From assembly GCA_963706535.1 (NCBI GenBank), contig CAVPMU010000009.1:1-64000 (forward strand): a DNA stretch of 64,000 bases. The letters run 5' to 3'. The notes below the pieces were generated by a model. The model was not told the DNA's origin. It saw only the letters and a program-made list of their open reading frames with translations, and ran no database searches. The stretch comes from RPQJ01 sp963706535. GTDB lineage: Bacteria > Pseudomonadota > Gammaproteobacteria > Steroidobacterales > Steroidobacteraceae. The translations under genes were made by a program, and so were the position numbers. Positions within the stretch are counted from its first letter, which is position 1; the number at the start of each line of letters is the position of its first letter. Positions 42,548 through 53,300 of this stretch are shown one piece after another.

Positions 42548-44739
42548 TCAGGCCTCCGGCTCGATGGTCACGAAGTTGACGTTGGTGCCGGTGCCGCCCA
42601 TCAGCGGGTCGGTCGCGTAGCGCGTGATGAGCTGCGCGTCGCTCGCACCGCGACCCCGGGCGCTCCTGAGCCCCTGCGCGGCGTGGCCGAAGCCGTGCAC
42701 CATGTACACGCACTCGGGACGGATTGCCTCGGTGACGCGCGCCTTGATGCGATTGCTCACCACGCCGTCCTGGTTGCGCAAGCTCACGTAGTCGCCGCTC
42801 CTCAGGCCCATGCGCGCGCCCACGTTCGCGTTCACCCACAGCTCATTCTCGGCCATCGCGTCGCGCAGGATCGGGTTGCTGATGGTGCGGCTGAAGGTGT
42901 GCACGGGCGCCCGGCCGTAGAGCAGGCGGAACGAGCCGGGAGGGCCCGCGGCGGGCCGCTGGTAGCGCGGCACGGGGTCGAAGCCCGCCTGCTCGAGCTG
43001 CGGCGAGTAGAACTCGACCTTGCCCGAGGGCGTGGCGAACTCGGGCGCAATGCCGTCCTCGAAATAGAGCGGCGGCGGCGGGCCCTTCACGAGGCCCCGT
43101 TCCTTCAGCTCGGCGAGGCTGTAGCCCGCCGCCTTCAACCGGTGATCGAGGTATTGCTCGATGACCTGCCAGGGGTAGTACGCGCCAAGACCCAGCTTGA
43201 GCGCGAGCTGGCGGGCGATCCACCAGTTCGGCTTCTGGTCCTCGGGCGACGGCACGACCGGCTGGCGCAGCGCGATGAACGGCTCGCGGAAATGCTCGAC
43301 GTTCAGGTCATCGTAGCGCTCGAGATAGGAGGCCTCGGGCAGCACGACGTCCGCCCAGCCCGCGATCTCGGACGGCACCACGTCCACCACGACCATGAGG
43401 TCGAGATTCTGGATGGCGCGGATCGTCTCCTGCTGGTTCGGCAGGGCCTGCAGCAGGTTGGTCGCGTACACGATCCAGCCCTTGATCGGGTATGGCTGCC
43501 CGTGATCGTGGCCTCGCGTATGCCAGAGGTGATGGTTTCGGTCGCGAACGGGTACTTGTGGTCCGGGTTGTCGACCTTGCCGCGCGCCATGGCCGGGTAG
43601 GGCGGGTAAGGGTAGTCCGGCACGTCCATGCTGCTCGGGAAGTAGAAGCCACCCCTGCGCCCCCAGCTGCCGAGCAGCGCGTTCAGGAGCGCGATGGCGC
43701 GGCTGCGCCGTGCATCGTCGCCGTACCAAGTGGCGTGGCGGCCCGGATGCACCAGCGTGGCCGGACGGTGTCGCGCCATCTCGCGCGCGGTCTCGCGGAT
43801 GAGCCCGGGCGGGATGCCGGTCTCGGGGTAGGCCCATTCCGGCGTGCGCGCGGCGATCTCGGCCGCGAAGTGCTCGAAGCCGAATCCGTGCTGCTCGACG
43901 AACGGCCTGTCGTAGAGTTCCTCGGTGACGATCACGTTCATCCAGGCGAGGATCAGCGCGAGGTCGGTGCCGGGCTTCACGGGCAGGTAGTGCCTGGCCT
44001 TGCTCGCGGCGATCGAGAAGCGCGGGTCGGCGACGATGATCGATGCGCCGTTCGCGATGGCCTGCGAGAACTCCTGCACCTGGGAGTTGTGCATGTTCTC
44101 GCCGAGGTGCGAACCGATCAGCACGAGGCAGCGGGCATTGGCGATGTCGGTGCGCTCGGGCGAGCCGATGCCTTCGCCGAAGGTGAGCTCGAAGCCGACG
44201 TCGCGCGGGCCGCGGCATTGGGCGAAGGAGGGCGCAGCGATGTTCGAGCTGCCGTAGGCCTTGAGCGTGTGCTTCAGGAAGTTGCCGCCGATGCCGTGGC
44301 TGAAGAGGGCCATGGCCTCGGCACCGTACTCGGCCTTGATCTTCTGCATCCGCCCCGCGATGTGGCCGAGCGCCTCGTCCCAGGTGACCTCGACCCACTG
44401 CTCCTCGCCGCGGGCCTTGCGACGGATGAGCGGCGCCGGCAGGCGGTCGGTGTCGTAGTACGCGCCGATGCCGCCGGTGCCGCGGGGGCAGAGCCGCCCG
44501 CGGGACAGCGGATCCTCGGGGTTGCCGGTGATCTTCCAGAGCCGGCCGTCGCGCACGTGGGCGATGGCATTGCACTTCCAGAAGCAGATGTCGCAGGAGG
44601 TGGGAACCGTGCGGTAGTCGCCGGCGGGGGGCTTGCCGGCCATGGCCTGCAGCGTGCGTGCCGTGCCGGCGGCGAGGGTGGCTGCGCCGGCGCCGAGTCC
44701 GGCGACCTTGAGGAAGCGCCGTCGCGAGATCGAGTTCAT
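42548..44739 (-). pseudogene. PsrA/PhsA-type molybdopterin oxidoreductase, one frameshift
   Basis: About 730 residues if read through. A Tat signal (SRRRFLKVAGLGAGAATLAA) is followed by the 4Fe-4S motif SCDICFWKCNAIAH...RLCPRG and the probable Mo ligand Cys in FAQCRGPRDVGF. The C-terminal pterin-binding domain ends at GTGTNVNFVTIEPEA. The frame breaks once at 43,499-43,503, where ACGGGCAG should read ACGGGGCAG to give ATITGQPYPIKG. A lost G in a G run could be a read error. The periplasmic enzyme would reduce or oxidise a sulfur compound such as polysulfide or thiosulfate; the direction is not known. Confidence 0.85.
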
Positions 44740-44822
44740 CCGCCGCCGCCCGGCTCCACGAATTAGAAAAATCCAATATGTGGTAGCTGCGGTGCAGCAA
44801 AACCCACGTCGGTAGAATTACC

Positions 44823-44905
44823 TAAGAGGTGCCAGTGGTCGGATCCGTCGGATATCGACCACCGCATGGTCGATATCCGACGGATCCGACCACTGGCACC
44901 TCTTA
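44823..44905. repeat. Palindromic-element family, copy 10 (perfect 39-bp stem)
   Basis: The most regular copy. The bases 44823-44861 and 44867-44905 are exact inverse complements, with a 5-base loop CCGCA. The canonical arms are 44827-44851 and 44877-44901. The outer bases TAAGA...TCTTA also pair, and the last ones form the stop codon of the ferritin-like gene. It separates two minus-strand operons. Confidence 0.97.
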
Positions 44906-45415
44906 GTCCGCCACGGCGGGAGGGTCGGGGTCGTCGTCCCAGCCGGGCGCGGGGGGCGGGACCTTCGCCAGCCATTCCTCGATCAGGCGCACGTGCTCGC
45001 GTTCGTCCTCTGCCATCTCGGCAGCCGCCGCCCGCACCGCCGCGGGCAGCCGCGCGGCCGCGAAGCGCTCGAAGAACTCCACCGCGCGCCGCTCGTTGTG
45101 CAAGGCGAGTTCGAGCGCGTGATACGGCTGCATGAGGTAATGCAGGTCGCCGTAGTCGGTCGTCTCCGGGCCCTCGGGCGTCTCCCAGCGCAGGCACTCG
45201 GCGTCCGGCGGTGCGGTCCACCCCATGCGCTGCATGATCTGGTCGCGGTGCCTGCCCTCGATGCGCGAGAGGCGCGCGAAGAGATCGGCCACCTCGGCGT
45301 TGTGGTGCGTCCCCATCTGGCTCGCGAGCTCGGCGTAGCGTTCCGCCGCCTCGTCCTCCATGACCCAGGCGCAGGTCATGAACTCCTCGACGGTCCGCGG
45401 CAGCTTGCTCTTCAT
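44903..45415 (-). CDS. Ferritin-like (rubrerythrin-type) protein coupled to korAB
   Basis: 170 residues. A four-helix ferritin-like domain with diiron-type ligands: VMEDEAAERYAELASQ (Glu), LSRIEGRHRDQIM (E-x-x-H), ALELALHNERRAVEFF (Glu) and MAEDEREHVRLIEEW (E-x-x-H). The start overlaps the korB stop (ATGA), so it is made with the 2-oxoacid oxidoreductase. It could remove O2 or peroxide near an oxygen-sensitive enzyme (inference). The tail (GWDDDPDPPAVAD) is acidic. Its stop codon is the edge of palindromic copy 10. Confidence 0.85.
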   Translation of the reverse strand: MKSKLPRTVEEFMTCAWVMEDEAAERYAELASQMGTHHNAEVADLFARLSRIEGRHRDQIMQRMGWTAPPDAECLRWETPEGPETTDYGDLHYLMQPYHALELALHNERRAVEFFERFAAARLPAAVRAAAAEMAEDEREHVRLIEEWLAKVPPPAPGWDDDPDPPAVAD

Positions 45416-46257
45416 GTCTCGAACCTCGCTTCGAGAGCCTCCACGGGGAGGTGTCCACGCGGACCGCGCGGCGCGTACGGCGCCCGCCCGCCTGCATAGA
45501 GCACGCCGAGGTCGAAGCCATCGTCGCGCAGCAGGCGACGCATGGCCCGCGGCACGTCGGTCGCGGGCTTGAACGCATCCGCCTTCACCCTCTTCTTCCA
45601 GTCGCGTTGCTCGGGCCGGAACGTGACGCACGGCGAGAGCACCTCGACGAACGAGAACCCCGGGTGCCGCACCGCCTGCACGAGGATCTCGGCGAGGCCG
45701 TTGGGATCGCCGGTGAAGCCGCGCGCGATGAAATTGGCGCCCGAGGCGAGCGCGACCGGCATCGGCAGGAACTCCCGCAGGCCCGTGCCGTCCGGCGAGA
45801 GCTTGGAGTCCCAGTCCGGCTCGGTGGTGGGCGAGGGCTGGCCCTTGGTCATGCCGTACACGCGGTTGTCCATGACGATGTAGGTCATGTCCACGTTGCG
45901 CCGGCACGCGTGCAGGAAGTGATTGCCACCGATCGAATAGCCGTCGCCGTCCCCGCCGGTGACGATCACGGTGAGGTCCGGTCGCGCGATCTTGAGTCCG
46001 GCGCCCGCCACCAGCGCACGACCGTGCACGCCGTGGAAACCGTAGCACGACGTGTAGGCGGGTATGCGAGACGAGCAGCCGATGCCCGACACGACCGCCA
46101 CGTTCTCCGGGCGCAGGACCAGCTTCGCGAGCGCCTTGGCCATCGCGTTCACGACGCCGAAATCGCCGCAACCCGGGCACCAGACGGGCTTGATGTCCGA
46201 CTTGAAGTCCGCGTGCGTGAGCGCGGGGGCTGCGGGTGTCGCGACGGCTTCGGTCAT
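45412..46257 (-). CDS. korB: 2-oxoacid:ferredoxin oxidoreductase beta subunit (KorB-like)
   Basis: 281 residues. The thiamine diphosphate-binding subunit: KPVWCPGCGDFGVVNAMAKA, VVSGIGCSSRIPAYTSCYGF, HGRALVAGAGLKIARPDL and TGGDGDGYSIGGNHFLHAC (metal/TPP site), then NRVYGMTKGQPSPTTE. It works with KorA to convert a 2-oxoacid, most likely 2-oxoglutarate, plus CoA to acyl-CoA and CO2 while reducing ferredoxin, or the reverse. Start and stop overlap the neighbours by 4 bases each. Confidence 0.93.
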   Translation of the reverse strand: MTEAVATPAAPALTHADFKSDIKPVWCPGCGDFGVVNAMAKALAKLVLRPENVAVVSGIGCSSRIPAYTSCYGFHGVHGRALVAGAGLKIARPDLTVIVTGGDGDGYSIGGNHFLHACRRNVDMTYIVMDNRVYGMTKGQPSPTTEPDWDSKLSPDGTGLREFLPMPVALASGANFIARGFTGDPNGLAEILVQAVRHPGFSFVEVLSPCVTFRPEQRDWKKRVKADAFKPATDVPRAMRRLLRDDGFDLGVLYAGGRAPYAPRGPRGHLPVEALEARFET

Positions 46258-47978
46258 GCGCGGCTCCATTCGACCAGGTAACCGTGGATCTCGCCCGGCG
46301 TGAACTGCAACGCCCCCGGCCGGCGCAGACTCTCGAGCCGGCAAGGCAGGTCGCACTCGGCGCGCAGGTGCTTCAGCAGCTGCCCGCCGTGGTTCTGCTC
46401 GACGACGAGCGCCTTGCGCACGCCCGCGAGCGCTGCCGCGAGCCGCGTGGGCTGCAACGGCGACAGCAGCCGCAGCGACACCAGCCGCACCGCGAGCCCC
46501 TCGTCGCGCGCACGGGCCAGGGCCTCGCGCACCACGCCCGTGCACGATCCGAAGGTGATCACGGCCAGCTCGCCGTCGCCGTCGATGTCGGCCCAGCCGT
46601 CGCCGTAGTCCGCGGACACCAGCTTGCGTAACCGCTTCTCGAGCTGCGCAAGATGGTCGGTGCCGAGCGACGAAGGCGTGCCGCGCTCTGCGTGCTCGAG
46701 CCCGTCCGCGGTGTAGGCCGTGCCGGGCGTGCCGGGGATCGCCATGGGCGACACGCCGGACTCGGTCACCGCATAACGCCGGTAGCCCGCGGACCCAGCG
46801 CTGGCGACGACACGCGCCGCGACCGCGCCGCCGTCCGCGGGACGATCGATCACCGCGCGCGTCTGCCCGAGGAACTGGTCCGACAGCACGATCGCCGGCA
46901 CCTGCAGCGACTCGGCGAGCTGCACGGCCCACTGCGTCGTGCGCAGGCAGTCCGCGACGGAATTCGGCGCGAGCACGAGGTGCGGCGCATCGCCATGCAG
47001 GCCGTGCAAGGCAATCGCGAGGTCGCCCTGCTCGGACTTGGTCGGGATGCCGGTCGAGGGGCCGACACGCATCACGTCGACGACCACGAGCGGGACCTCC
47101 GCTGCGACGGCGAGGCCGAGCGACTCGACCATCAGCGACAGGCCGGGGCCGGAGGTGGCGGTGAGCGCCGGCACGCCGCCATAGGATCCGCCCACGATCA
47201 TGTTGATCGACGCGAGCTCGTCCTCGGCCTGCACCAGCGTGCCGCCCACCTCGGCCAGCGCGGGAGCGAGCCACTCGAGCAGCTCGGTCGCCGGCGTGAT
47301 CGGATAGGCTGCGACGAAGCGCACGCCGCCCTTGAGGGCGCCATAGCCCGCGGCCTCGTTGCCGGTGAGCAACCAGCGCGGACCCTCGCGCGGCAGGGGT
47401 GGAGCGAGCGGGTATTGCCGCGGCATCCCCGCAGCCGCCGCACGGCCCGCGGCAACGGCGGCGAGACTCGGCGCGAGCGCTGCGGTGCGACCGGCCAGGG
47501 TCGTCTCGACCGCGTGGACGACGGACGCCTCGGGCAGGTCGGCAAGGCCCGCCACGAGACCGAGCAGCAGCATGTTCGCGCGGCCGTCCTGGATGGACTT
47601 CGCCATCTTGCGCAGCGGCAGGGACGCGCAGGTGGCGCCACCGCGCGTGAAAACCTCGTGCGGCGCGCCCTGGTCCGGGTCGCCGACGATGAGGCTCCCG
47701 GGCCCGAGCGTGATCTCGGTGCCGAAGCGGTGCACGTTCTCCCAGTCGACGGCGGCCAGCACGTCGAAGCGATCCGCCATGCAGTCGACCGGGCGACAGG
47801 CGATGCGGATCATGGCCGCGGCCTCGCCGCCGCGGATCTGTGGGCCCGACGAGCGCGTCATCAGCGCGTAATAGCCGGCGTGCGCCCCGGCCTCGAGCAG
47901 CATGTTGCCGGCCGTCATGACGCCGGCGCCGCCGCTGCCGGCGAGTGCGATCGAGAGTGAAGTCCGGTGGGTGGTCAT
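46254..47978 (-). CDS. korA: 2-oxoacid:ferredoxin oxidoreductase alpha subunit (KorA-like, gamma-alpha fusion)
   Basis: 574 residues. The N-terminal gamma domain begins SIALAGSGGAGVMTAGNMLL and includes YYALMTRSSGPQIRGGEAA. The alpha domain follows with FVAAYPITPATELLEWLAPA, AEDELASINMIVGGSYGG, ALTATSGPGLSLMVESLGLA and GIPTKSEQGDLAIALHGLHG. The C-terminal part ends GEIHGYLVEWSRA. This fused form is usual for aerobic bacteria. It is the first gene of a three-gene operon with korB and a ferritin-like protein. The substrate is most likely 2-oxoglutarate, by similarity. Confidence 0.93.
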   Translation of the reverse strand: MTTHRTSLSIALAGSGGAGVMTAGNMLLEAGAHAGYYALMTRSSGPQIRGGEAAAMIRIACRPVDCMADRFDVLAAVDWENVHRFGTEITLGPGSLIVGDPDQGAPHEVFTRGGATCASLPLRKMAKSIQDGRANMLLLGLVAGLADLPEASVVHAVETTLAGRTAALAPSLAAVAAGRAAAAGMPRQYPLAPPLPREGPRWLLTGNEAAGYGALKGGVRFVAAYPITPATELLEWLAPALAEVGGTLVQAEDELASINMIVGGSYGGVPALTATSGPGLSLMVESLGLAVAAEVPLVVVDVMRVGPSTGIPTKSEQGDLAIALHGLHGDAPHLVLAPNSVADCLRTTQWAVQLAESLQVPAIVLSDQFLGQTRAVIDRPADGGAVAARVVASAGSAGYRRYAVTESGVSPMAIPGTPGTAYTADGLEHAERGTPSSLGTDHLAQLEKRLRKLVSADYGDGWADIDGDGELAVITFGSCTGVVREALARARDEGLAVRLVSLRLLSPLQPTRLAAALAGVRKALVVEQNHGGQLLKHLRAECDLPCRLESLRRPGALQFTPGEIHGYLVEWSRA

Positions 47979-48010
47979 CGGCAGGACTCGGCGGTGCGAA
48001 CCCGGAATCT

Positions 48011-50287
48011 TCAGCGATACGACACCGCGAAGTCGAGCCCGGAACGCGCGCCTGCCACGTCGACGGTTCCAGGAGCCTCGGCGGACGGATAGCGGCCGCA
48101 GACCTCGCCGCTCTCGCAGGTGATCGAGTCGTTGTCGAGGTCGGTGCTCGCGACGATACGGTACTCGCCCGGTCGTACTCCCTCGAAACGGTAGGGCAAC
48201 GAGATTCCGTCCGCCCGCACCGGGAGGCGGGCCGCGACCTGGCCCGTCCGTGCATCCACCAGTTCGAGGTACAGTCGGCCGGCGTCCGGCGCCTCCGTCG
48301 CACCGGTGACGCGCATCGTGACCGCGACCCGTTGCGTGCCGGCATTCGACACGAAATCGACCGAGCCCTCGTAGCTGCCCGCGGCGAGGCCCGCACGCTC
48401 GACGCCGACCACGTAGCGGCCAAGTCCGCTCGCGTCCGTCTCGCCGGGCGTCACTCGCAACCAGGCGGCCGAAGCGACTACGTTGGAAATGGCGAGCGTG
48501 CCGTCGCCAGACTTCGCCGCCAGCACGTCGGCGTGCAATCCCACATCGCCGAAGGCAAGCGCGGTCGGAGCCACGACGAGCGCAGTGCCGGCCGGCGGCG
48601 TGACCGAGCCTGTGGCCATCACTGCGGCGAACGCGTCGATGAGCCCCACACCGAGTTCGTCCGGACCAGGCGTGCCGATGTCGGCGGTGAGCCGCTGCTG
48701 GCTGAGCAACGCATCGATCGCCTCCGGCGTGAGGCCCGCGTCGATGCTCTTCATCAGTGCGACGACGCCGGTGACGTGCGCGGCGGCCATCGAGGTGCCC
48801 TCGAGAAAGGCGTAGCCGGGCGTGCGCGTGCCCCCGCTGCCGCTCGCGTACGTGCTGTAGACGCCATCGGCGTGGCCGTCACCGTCGAGGTCGCGCCGCA
48901 GGTCGCCGCCCGGCGCCGCGACATCCACCCACCCGGCGCCGAAGTTCGAGTAGGGCGCCCGCTCACGCGTCGGCCCGACCGCGGCGACGGCGATCACGCC
49001 GCGGCAGGACGCCGGCGTGACGGGCTCGCTCCGGCCGTCGTTGCCGGCAGCCGCGACGATTATCACGCCACGCGCGCGGATCTCGGCCGCAAGCGCCGCC
49101 ATGCTCGCGTCGCAGGCGCCGCCCTGGGACAGGCTCAGGCTGATCACGTCGGCGCGCCGGGCGGGCAGGCGGCCGGAGTCGTTCGGCAGTCCGGCGGCGT
49201 AACGCATGCCCTGCATGACGTCGTAGATCGTGCCGCCGAAGCAGCTGTCGAGCGCGCGCACCGGCATGATCGAGACGTTGCCCGCGACGCCGGCCACGCC
49301 CGTCGCATCGTTCGCCGCCGCGGCCACCGTGCCCGCGACGTGCGTGCCATGGAACCGGTCGGTGCCGCTCGTCGCGCAACCGGGGTCGTCGGAATCGGCG
49401 TCGGGCCCGTCGCCGTCGCCGTTCAGCTTGAAGCTCACGAAGTCGTAGCCGGCGATCCGCCTTGCCGCGAATTCCGGATGTGGGACGAGCCCGGAGTCGA
49501 CCACGGCCGCGATCACGCCCGGGTTGCCGAAGGTCACGGTCCAGGCGGCGGGCAGGCCGATCAACTCGTAGTGCCAGCGCTGCAACGGATACAGCGGATC
49601 GTTCGGCACGGCCGCGGCCGCAAGGCGGCGATTGAGGTCGGCCGCGCGCATGGCCGGGTCGCGCCGCAGCTGCTTCACGATCTGCAGGGTGGCGCGCCTG
49701 GCCTGCATTGCGGCCGGCACGGTGAAACCTGCGCGATCCTGCAAGGGTGCGTCGGCCAGCGACTTCCGCCGGCCCGGACCTGATCCGACCGGGAGGCGCA
49801 CGAGATGCTCCCGCACACCGGCCTGCAGCGGCGCCAACGGCGTCACGATGACCTCGCCGGGTACGAAATCATCGCTGAGGCGCAGCGAGGGCACGGCGGC
49901 CGCCGTGACCGCGTCGCCGATCGCAAGTCGGTAGATCGTCGCGCCCTGCACCGCGTCGTAGAGGCCGAGGTCGGCGTCGTCGCGCGCGCCGTCGGGCGTG
50001 CCGGGGGGCGGTGGTGGCAGCACCAGTTCGAGCAGCTGTCCGGCCACGAGGTCGACGGCATACACGTCGTCGAGGTCGCCTGCCGCGTGCGAGCGACCTT
50101 GCGGGCCGCGTCCCGCCTCGTTGACGTAGCCGTCCACCTGCAGGATGGCCGCGAGCAGCACGTCGCCCGCCACGGCGGCCGACTGCACGAGCGGCTCCGT
50201 GGACGAACCGCCGGACCCGCCTCCACCGCAGGCGGCCAGCAGCAGGGACAGGAGCGTTGCTGGTCTGGGGTTGCGCAAGGGTCGCAC
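48011..50287 (-). CDS. Lipoprotein subtilisin-like serine protease (S8)
   Basis: 758 residues, GTG start at 50287. A lipoprotein signal (LLSLLLAAC followed by a Gly/Ser stretch) anchors it in the envelope. The prodomain carries GEVIVTPLAPLQAGVREHLV. The catalytic triad is complete: AAVVDSGLVPHPE (Asp), TDRFHGTHVAGTVAAA (His) and FLEGTSMAAAHVTGV (Ser). A beta-sandwich domain (TALAFGDVGLHADVLAAKSG) and a carboxypeptidase-regulatory-like domain (FEGVRPGEYRIVASTDLD) follow. Likely roles are processing or degrading envelope or surface proteins. Confidence 0.92.
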   Translation of the reverse strand: MRPLRNPRPATLLSLLLAACGGGGSGGSSTEPLVQSAAVAGDVLLAAILQVDGYVNEAGRGPQGRSHAAGDLDDVYAVDLVAGQLLELVLPPPPPGTPDGARDDADLGLYDAVQGATIYRLAIGDAVTAAAVPSLRLSDDFVPGEVIVTPLAPLQAGVREHLVRLPVGSGPGRRKSLADAPLQDRAGFTVPAAMQARRATLQIVKQLRRDPAMRAADLNRRLAAAAVPNDPLYPLQRWHYELIGLPAAWTVTFGNPGVIAAVVDSGLVPHPEFAARRIAGYDFVSFKLNGDGDGPDADSDDPGCATSGTDRFHGTHVAGTVAAAANDATGVAGVAGNVSIMPVRALDSCFGGTIYDVMQGMRYAAGLPNDSGRLPARRADVISLSLSQGGACDASMAALAAEIRARGVIIVAAAGNDGRSEPVTPASCRGVIAVAAVGPTRERAPYSNFGAGWVDVAAPGGDLRRDLDGDGHADGVYSTYASGSGGTRTPGYAFLEGTSMAAAHVTGVVALMKSIDAGLTPEAIDALLSQQRLTADIGTPGPDELGVGLIDAFAAVMATGSVTPPAGTALVVAPTALAFGDVGLHADVLAAKSGDGTLAISNVVASAAWLRVTPGETDASGLGRYVVGVERAGLAAGSYEGSVDFVSNAGTQRVAVTMRVTGATEAPDAGRLYLELVDARTGQVAARLPVRADGISLPYRFEGVRPGEYRIVASTDLDNDSITCESGEVCGRYPSAEAPGTVDVAGARSGLDFAVSYR

Positions 50288-50309
50288 GCTACGCGAAACC
50301 CGCGGAACC

Positions 50310-53300
50310 TTAAACCCGGCATTTCTCCAGGGTGGCGCGCAGCGCCGCAGCTTCCACGGGCTTGCGCAGCACCGCCACGAGCCCGACCGAGTCCGCGTCC
50401 GACCGGGCCAGCCCGTCGCTGTAGCCGGTGTAGAGGATCACTGGCAGGTCGGCGCGCACCGCATGCAGGGCGCGTGCGAGCGCCAGTCCCGCCATGCGCG
50501 GCATCGACTGGTCGGTGATCACGACGTCGAAGCGCGCCGGTTCGCGCATCACGGCCTCGAGCGCCTCCTGCGGGCGCGACATGCAGCTCGCCTGCATCCC
50601 CCAGGTGTCGAGCAGTTCGCGCATGAACCCGCCGACCGATTCCTCGTCGTCGACGACGAGCACCGATCCCTCGAGCGTGCGGCGATCGGCCGGCACGTGC
50701 GCACTGCGCGCGGCCGGCAGGCCGTTGGCGGCAACCTCGTGGGGGAGCGCCTGGAGCAGCACGCGGAACCGCGAGCCCCGGCCCGGCGTGGCTTCGACGA
50801 CGACGTGGCCGCCCTGCTCGTGCACGATGCCGTGCACGATCGCGAGCCCCATGCCGGTGCCCTTGCCGGTCTCCTTGGTCGGGTAGAACGGCTCGAAGAT
50901 GCGCTCGAGCACCTCGGGCGCGATGCCCTGGCCCGCGTCCTCGACGCACAGTTCGACGTACCGGCCGGACGCGGCGGCGCGGCACCCGGCGCAGGTGGCA
51001 TACACGACCTCCACCGGCCGCACGGTCACGCGTACGGTCCCGCTCCCGCCGGCCGCATCGCGCGCGTTGATGCACAGGTTGAGCAGCACCTGTTCGAGCT
51101 GCAGGGGCCCGAGCCGGGCCGTCGTGCCCTCGTGCGCGATGTCCGACTGCAGGTCCATCGCGGCAGGCAGGGCGGTGCGGACGATCTGCAGCGAGTCCTG
51201 CACCAGCGGCCCGACGGCGACCGGGCGCGCCTCGTCGCGCTGCCCGCGGCTGAACATCAGCATCTGCTGGATGAGGTCGCACGAATGCTGCGCCTGGGTG
51301 AGGTAGCCTTCGAGCCGCCCATCGCCGAACTGCTCCTGCCGCTCGGCCGCAAGCGCGACGTAGCCCATGATGCTGGTGAGCAGGTTGTTGAATTCGTGCG
51401 CGATGCCGCCGGTGAGCTGGCCGATCGCCTCCATCTTCTGCGCCTGCCTCAGTTTCGCCTCGAGCCGCTGGCGGCGCGCTTCGGCGGCCTTGACCTCGCT
51501 GATGTCGCGCAGGTAGCCGATGAAGATCGTGCCCTCGGCACCCTGGGCCACGCCCGTCGCGAGCTCGACCGGGAACTCGCTGCCGTCCGCACGCAGCGCG
51601 CAGGTCTCGATGCGTCGCCCGAGGAAAGGACCCTCGCCGGATTCGAGGTAGCTGGCGAGCGCCCGGGCGAAGGTCTCGCGCAGGCGCTCCGGGACGAGCA
51701 GTTCGTCGAGCCGGCGTCCGAGCACGTCGGCATTCCGGTAGCCGAAGCACGCCTCGGCCGCCGGGTTGACCTCGATGATGCGGCCCTGGTGGTCGATCGC
51801 GACGATGGAGTCGATGGCCGCCCTGATGGTGGCGCGGAGCCGGTCCTCGCTCTGGCGCAGTGCCTGCTCGCGGAGCTTGCGCTCGGTCACTTCACGCGTG
51901 AAGGCGAGCACGCGCGGCCGGCCTGCGATGCGCGCGCTGCGCAGCACCACCTCGTCCCAGTGCAGGCTGCCGTCCTTGTTGCGGCGCTGCCATTCGAAGC
52001 GCGCCACCCCGTCGTGCTTCGCCTGCTCGATCCAGCGCATCGCCTCCTCGTTGGTATATGGCGGCACGCACGCGCTGATGTCGCACAGCGAGGAGCGGAG
52101 GAGTTCCTCGTGGCTGAAGCCGGAGAGTTCGCAGGCGCGCGGATTGACGTTGACGATCGCGCCGGTGTCCCAGTCGTGGACGCAGATCGCGTCTTCGCTC
52201 GCCTCGAAGATCTCGCGGTAGCTCGTCTCGGAGGCCCTGAGCGCCGCGGAAGCGCGCGCGGTCGATCTCCGCCGAGGCGCGCACTGCGAAGATGCGCAGC
52301 ACCGACTCGACGAAGGCGGGCCGCTCGAGCGGTTTGCGCGCGATCGCCGAGATCAGGCCGCGCGTACGGCCGGCAGCGTCGTTCAACGGGTAGCCCGCGT
52401 AGCTCTCCACTCCGAGCTTGTGGAAGTCGGTGTCGGCCGGGAACAGTTGCGGGAGCCGTTCGGCATGGAAGCGGAACTGCTGGCCGAGCACCGGCTCGCA
52501 GGGCGTGCCGGACATCGGGTAGGCGAAGTTCTCGACGATCCGGCCGTCGAGGTAGAAGGCGCACATGTGCAGCCGGCAGGGATCCGCCGCGTCGAAGGTC
52601 GCGATGAAGGCGCCGTCCACGCCGAGGATCGTCGCGAGATGGCGCACCAGTTCGCGGTAGAGCGATTCGTCCTCGGCGGTGGACACGGCGAGCGCCGCGC
52701 TCGACAGGGCGTCCTCGAGGTGCTTGCGTTCCGTGATGTCGGTGGCGATGCCGCAGACCGCGTAGACGGCGCCATCGGCGTCGAACAGCGCGAATCTCGA
52801 GGAGAGGTAGGTGCGCGGTCCGCCGCCGAAGTCGCCCGACTCCTCGAACTCGATGGCGCGTTTCTCGTGCAGCGCGCGCTCGACTGCGTGCAGCGTGGTG
52901 GCCGGCTGGTCCATGGGGCGAGTATAGGCAGGCGTCCCGGCGCGGCGCGCGATGCGGATGTCGATCGATCGGTCGAACGGCTCCCACTCGCGGTTGCGGG
53001 TGAGCGTGAGTATCCGGTCGCGCGACAGCGCCTTGCCGGGATGCTCGACGAACACCTTGAGCAGGTCGAACTCCATGCTGGTGGTCGGGATCTCGGCGCC
53101 GTCGGCGTCGATGAACTGCTGTGCGGCGAGGTCGAGCCGGCAGCGTCCGAAGGGCACGGTGCGTGGCTGGGCAGGCGCGTCGCCGGGCGAGGCGGCCGCG
53201 GGGCGCGCCTGGCTGCGGCGCATGACGCTCTTCAGGCGTGCGAGCAGCTCGCGCGGGCCGAACGGCTTCGTCACGTAGTCGTCGGCGCCGACCTCGAGGC

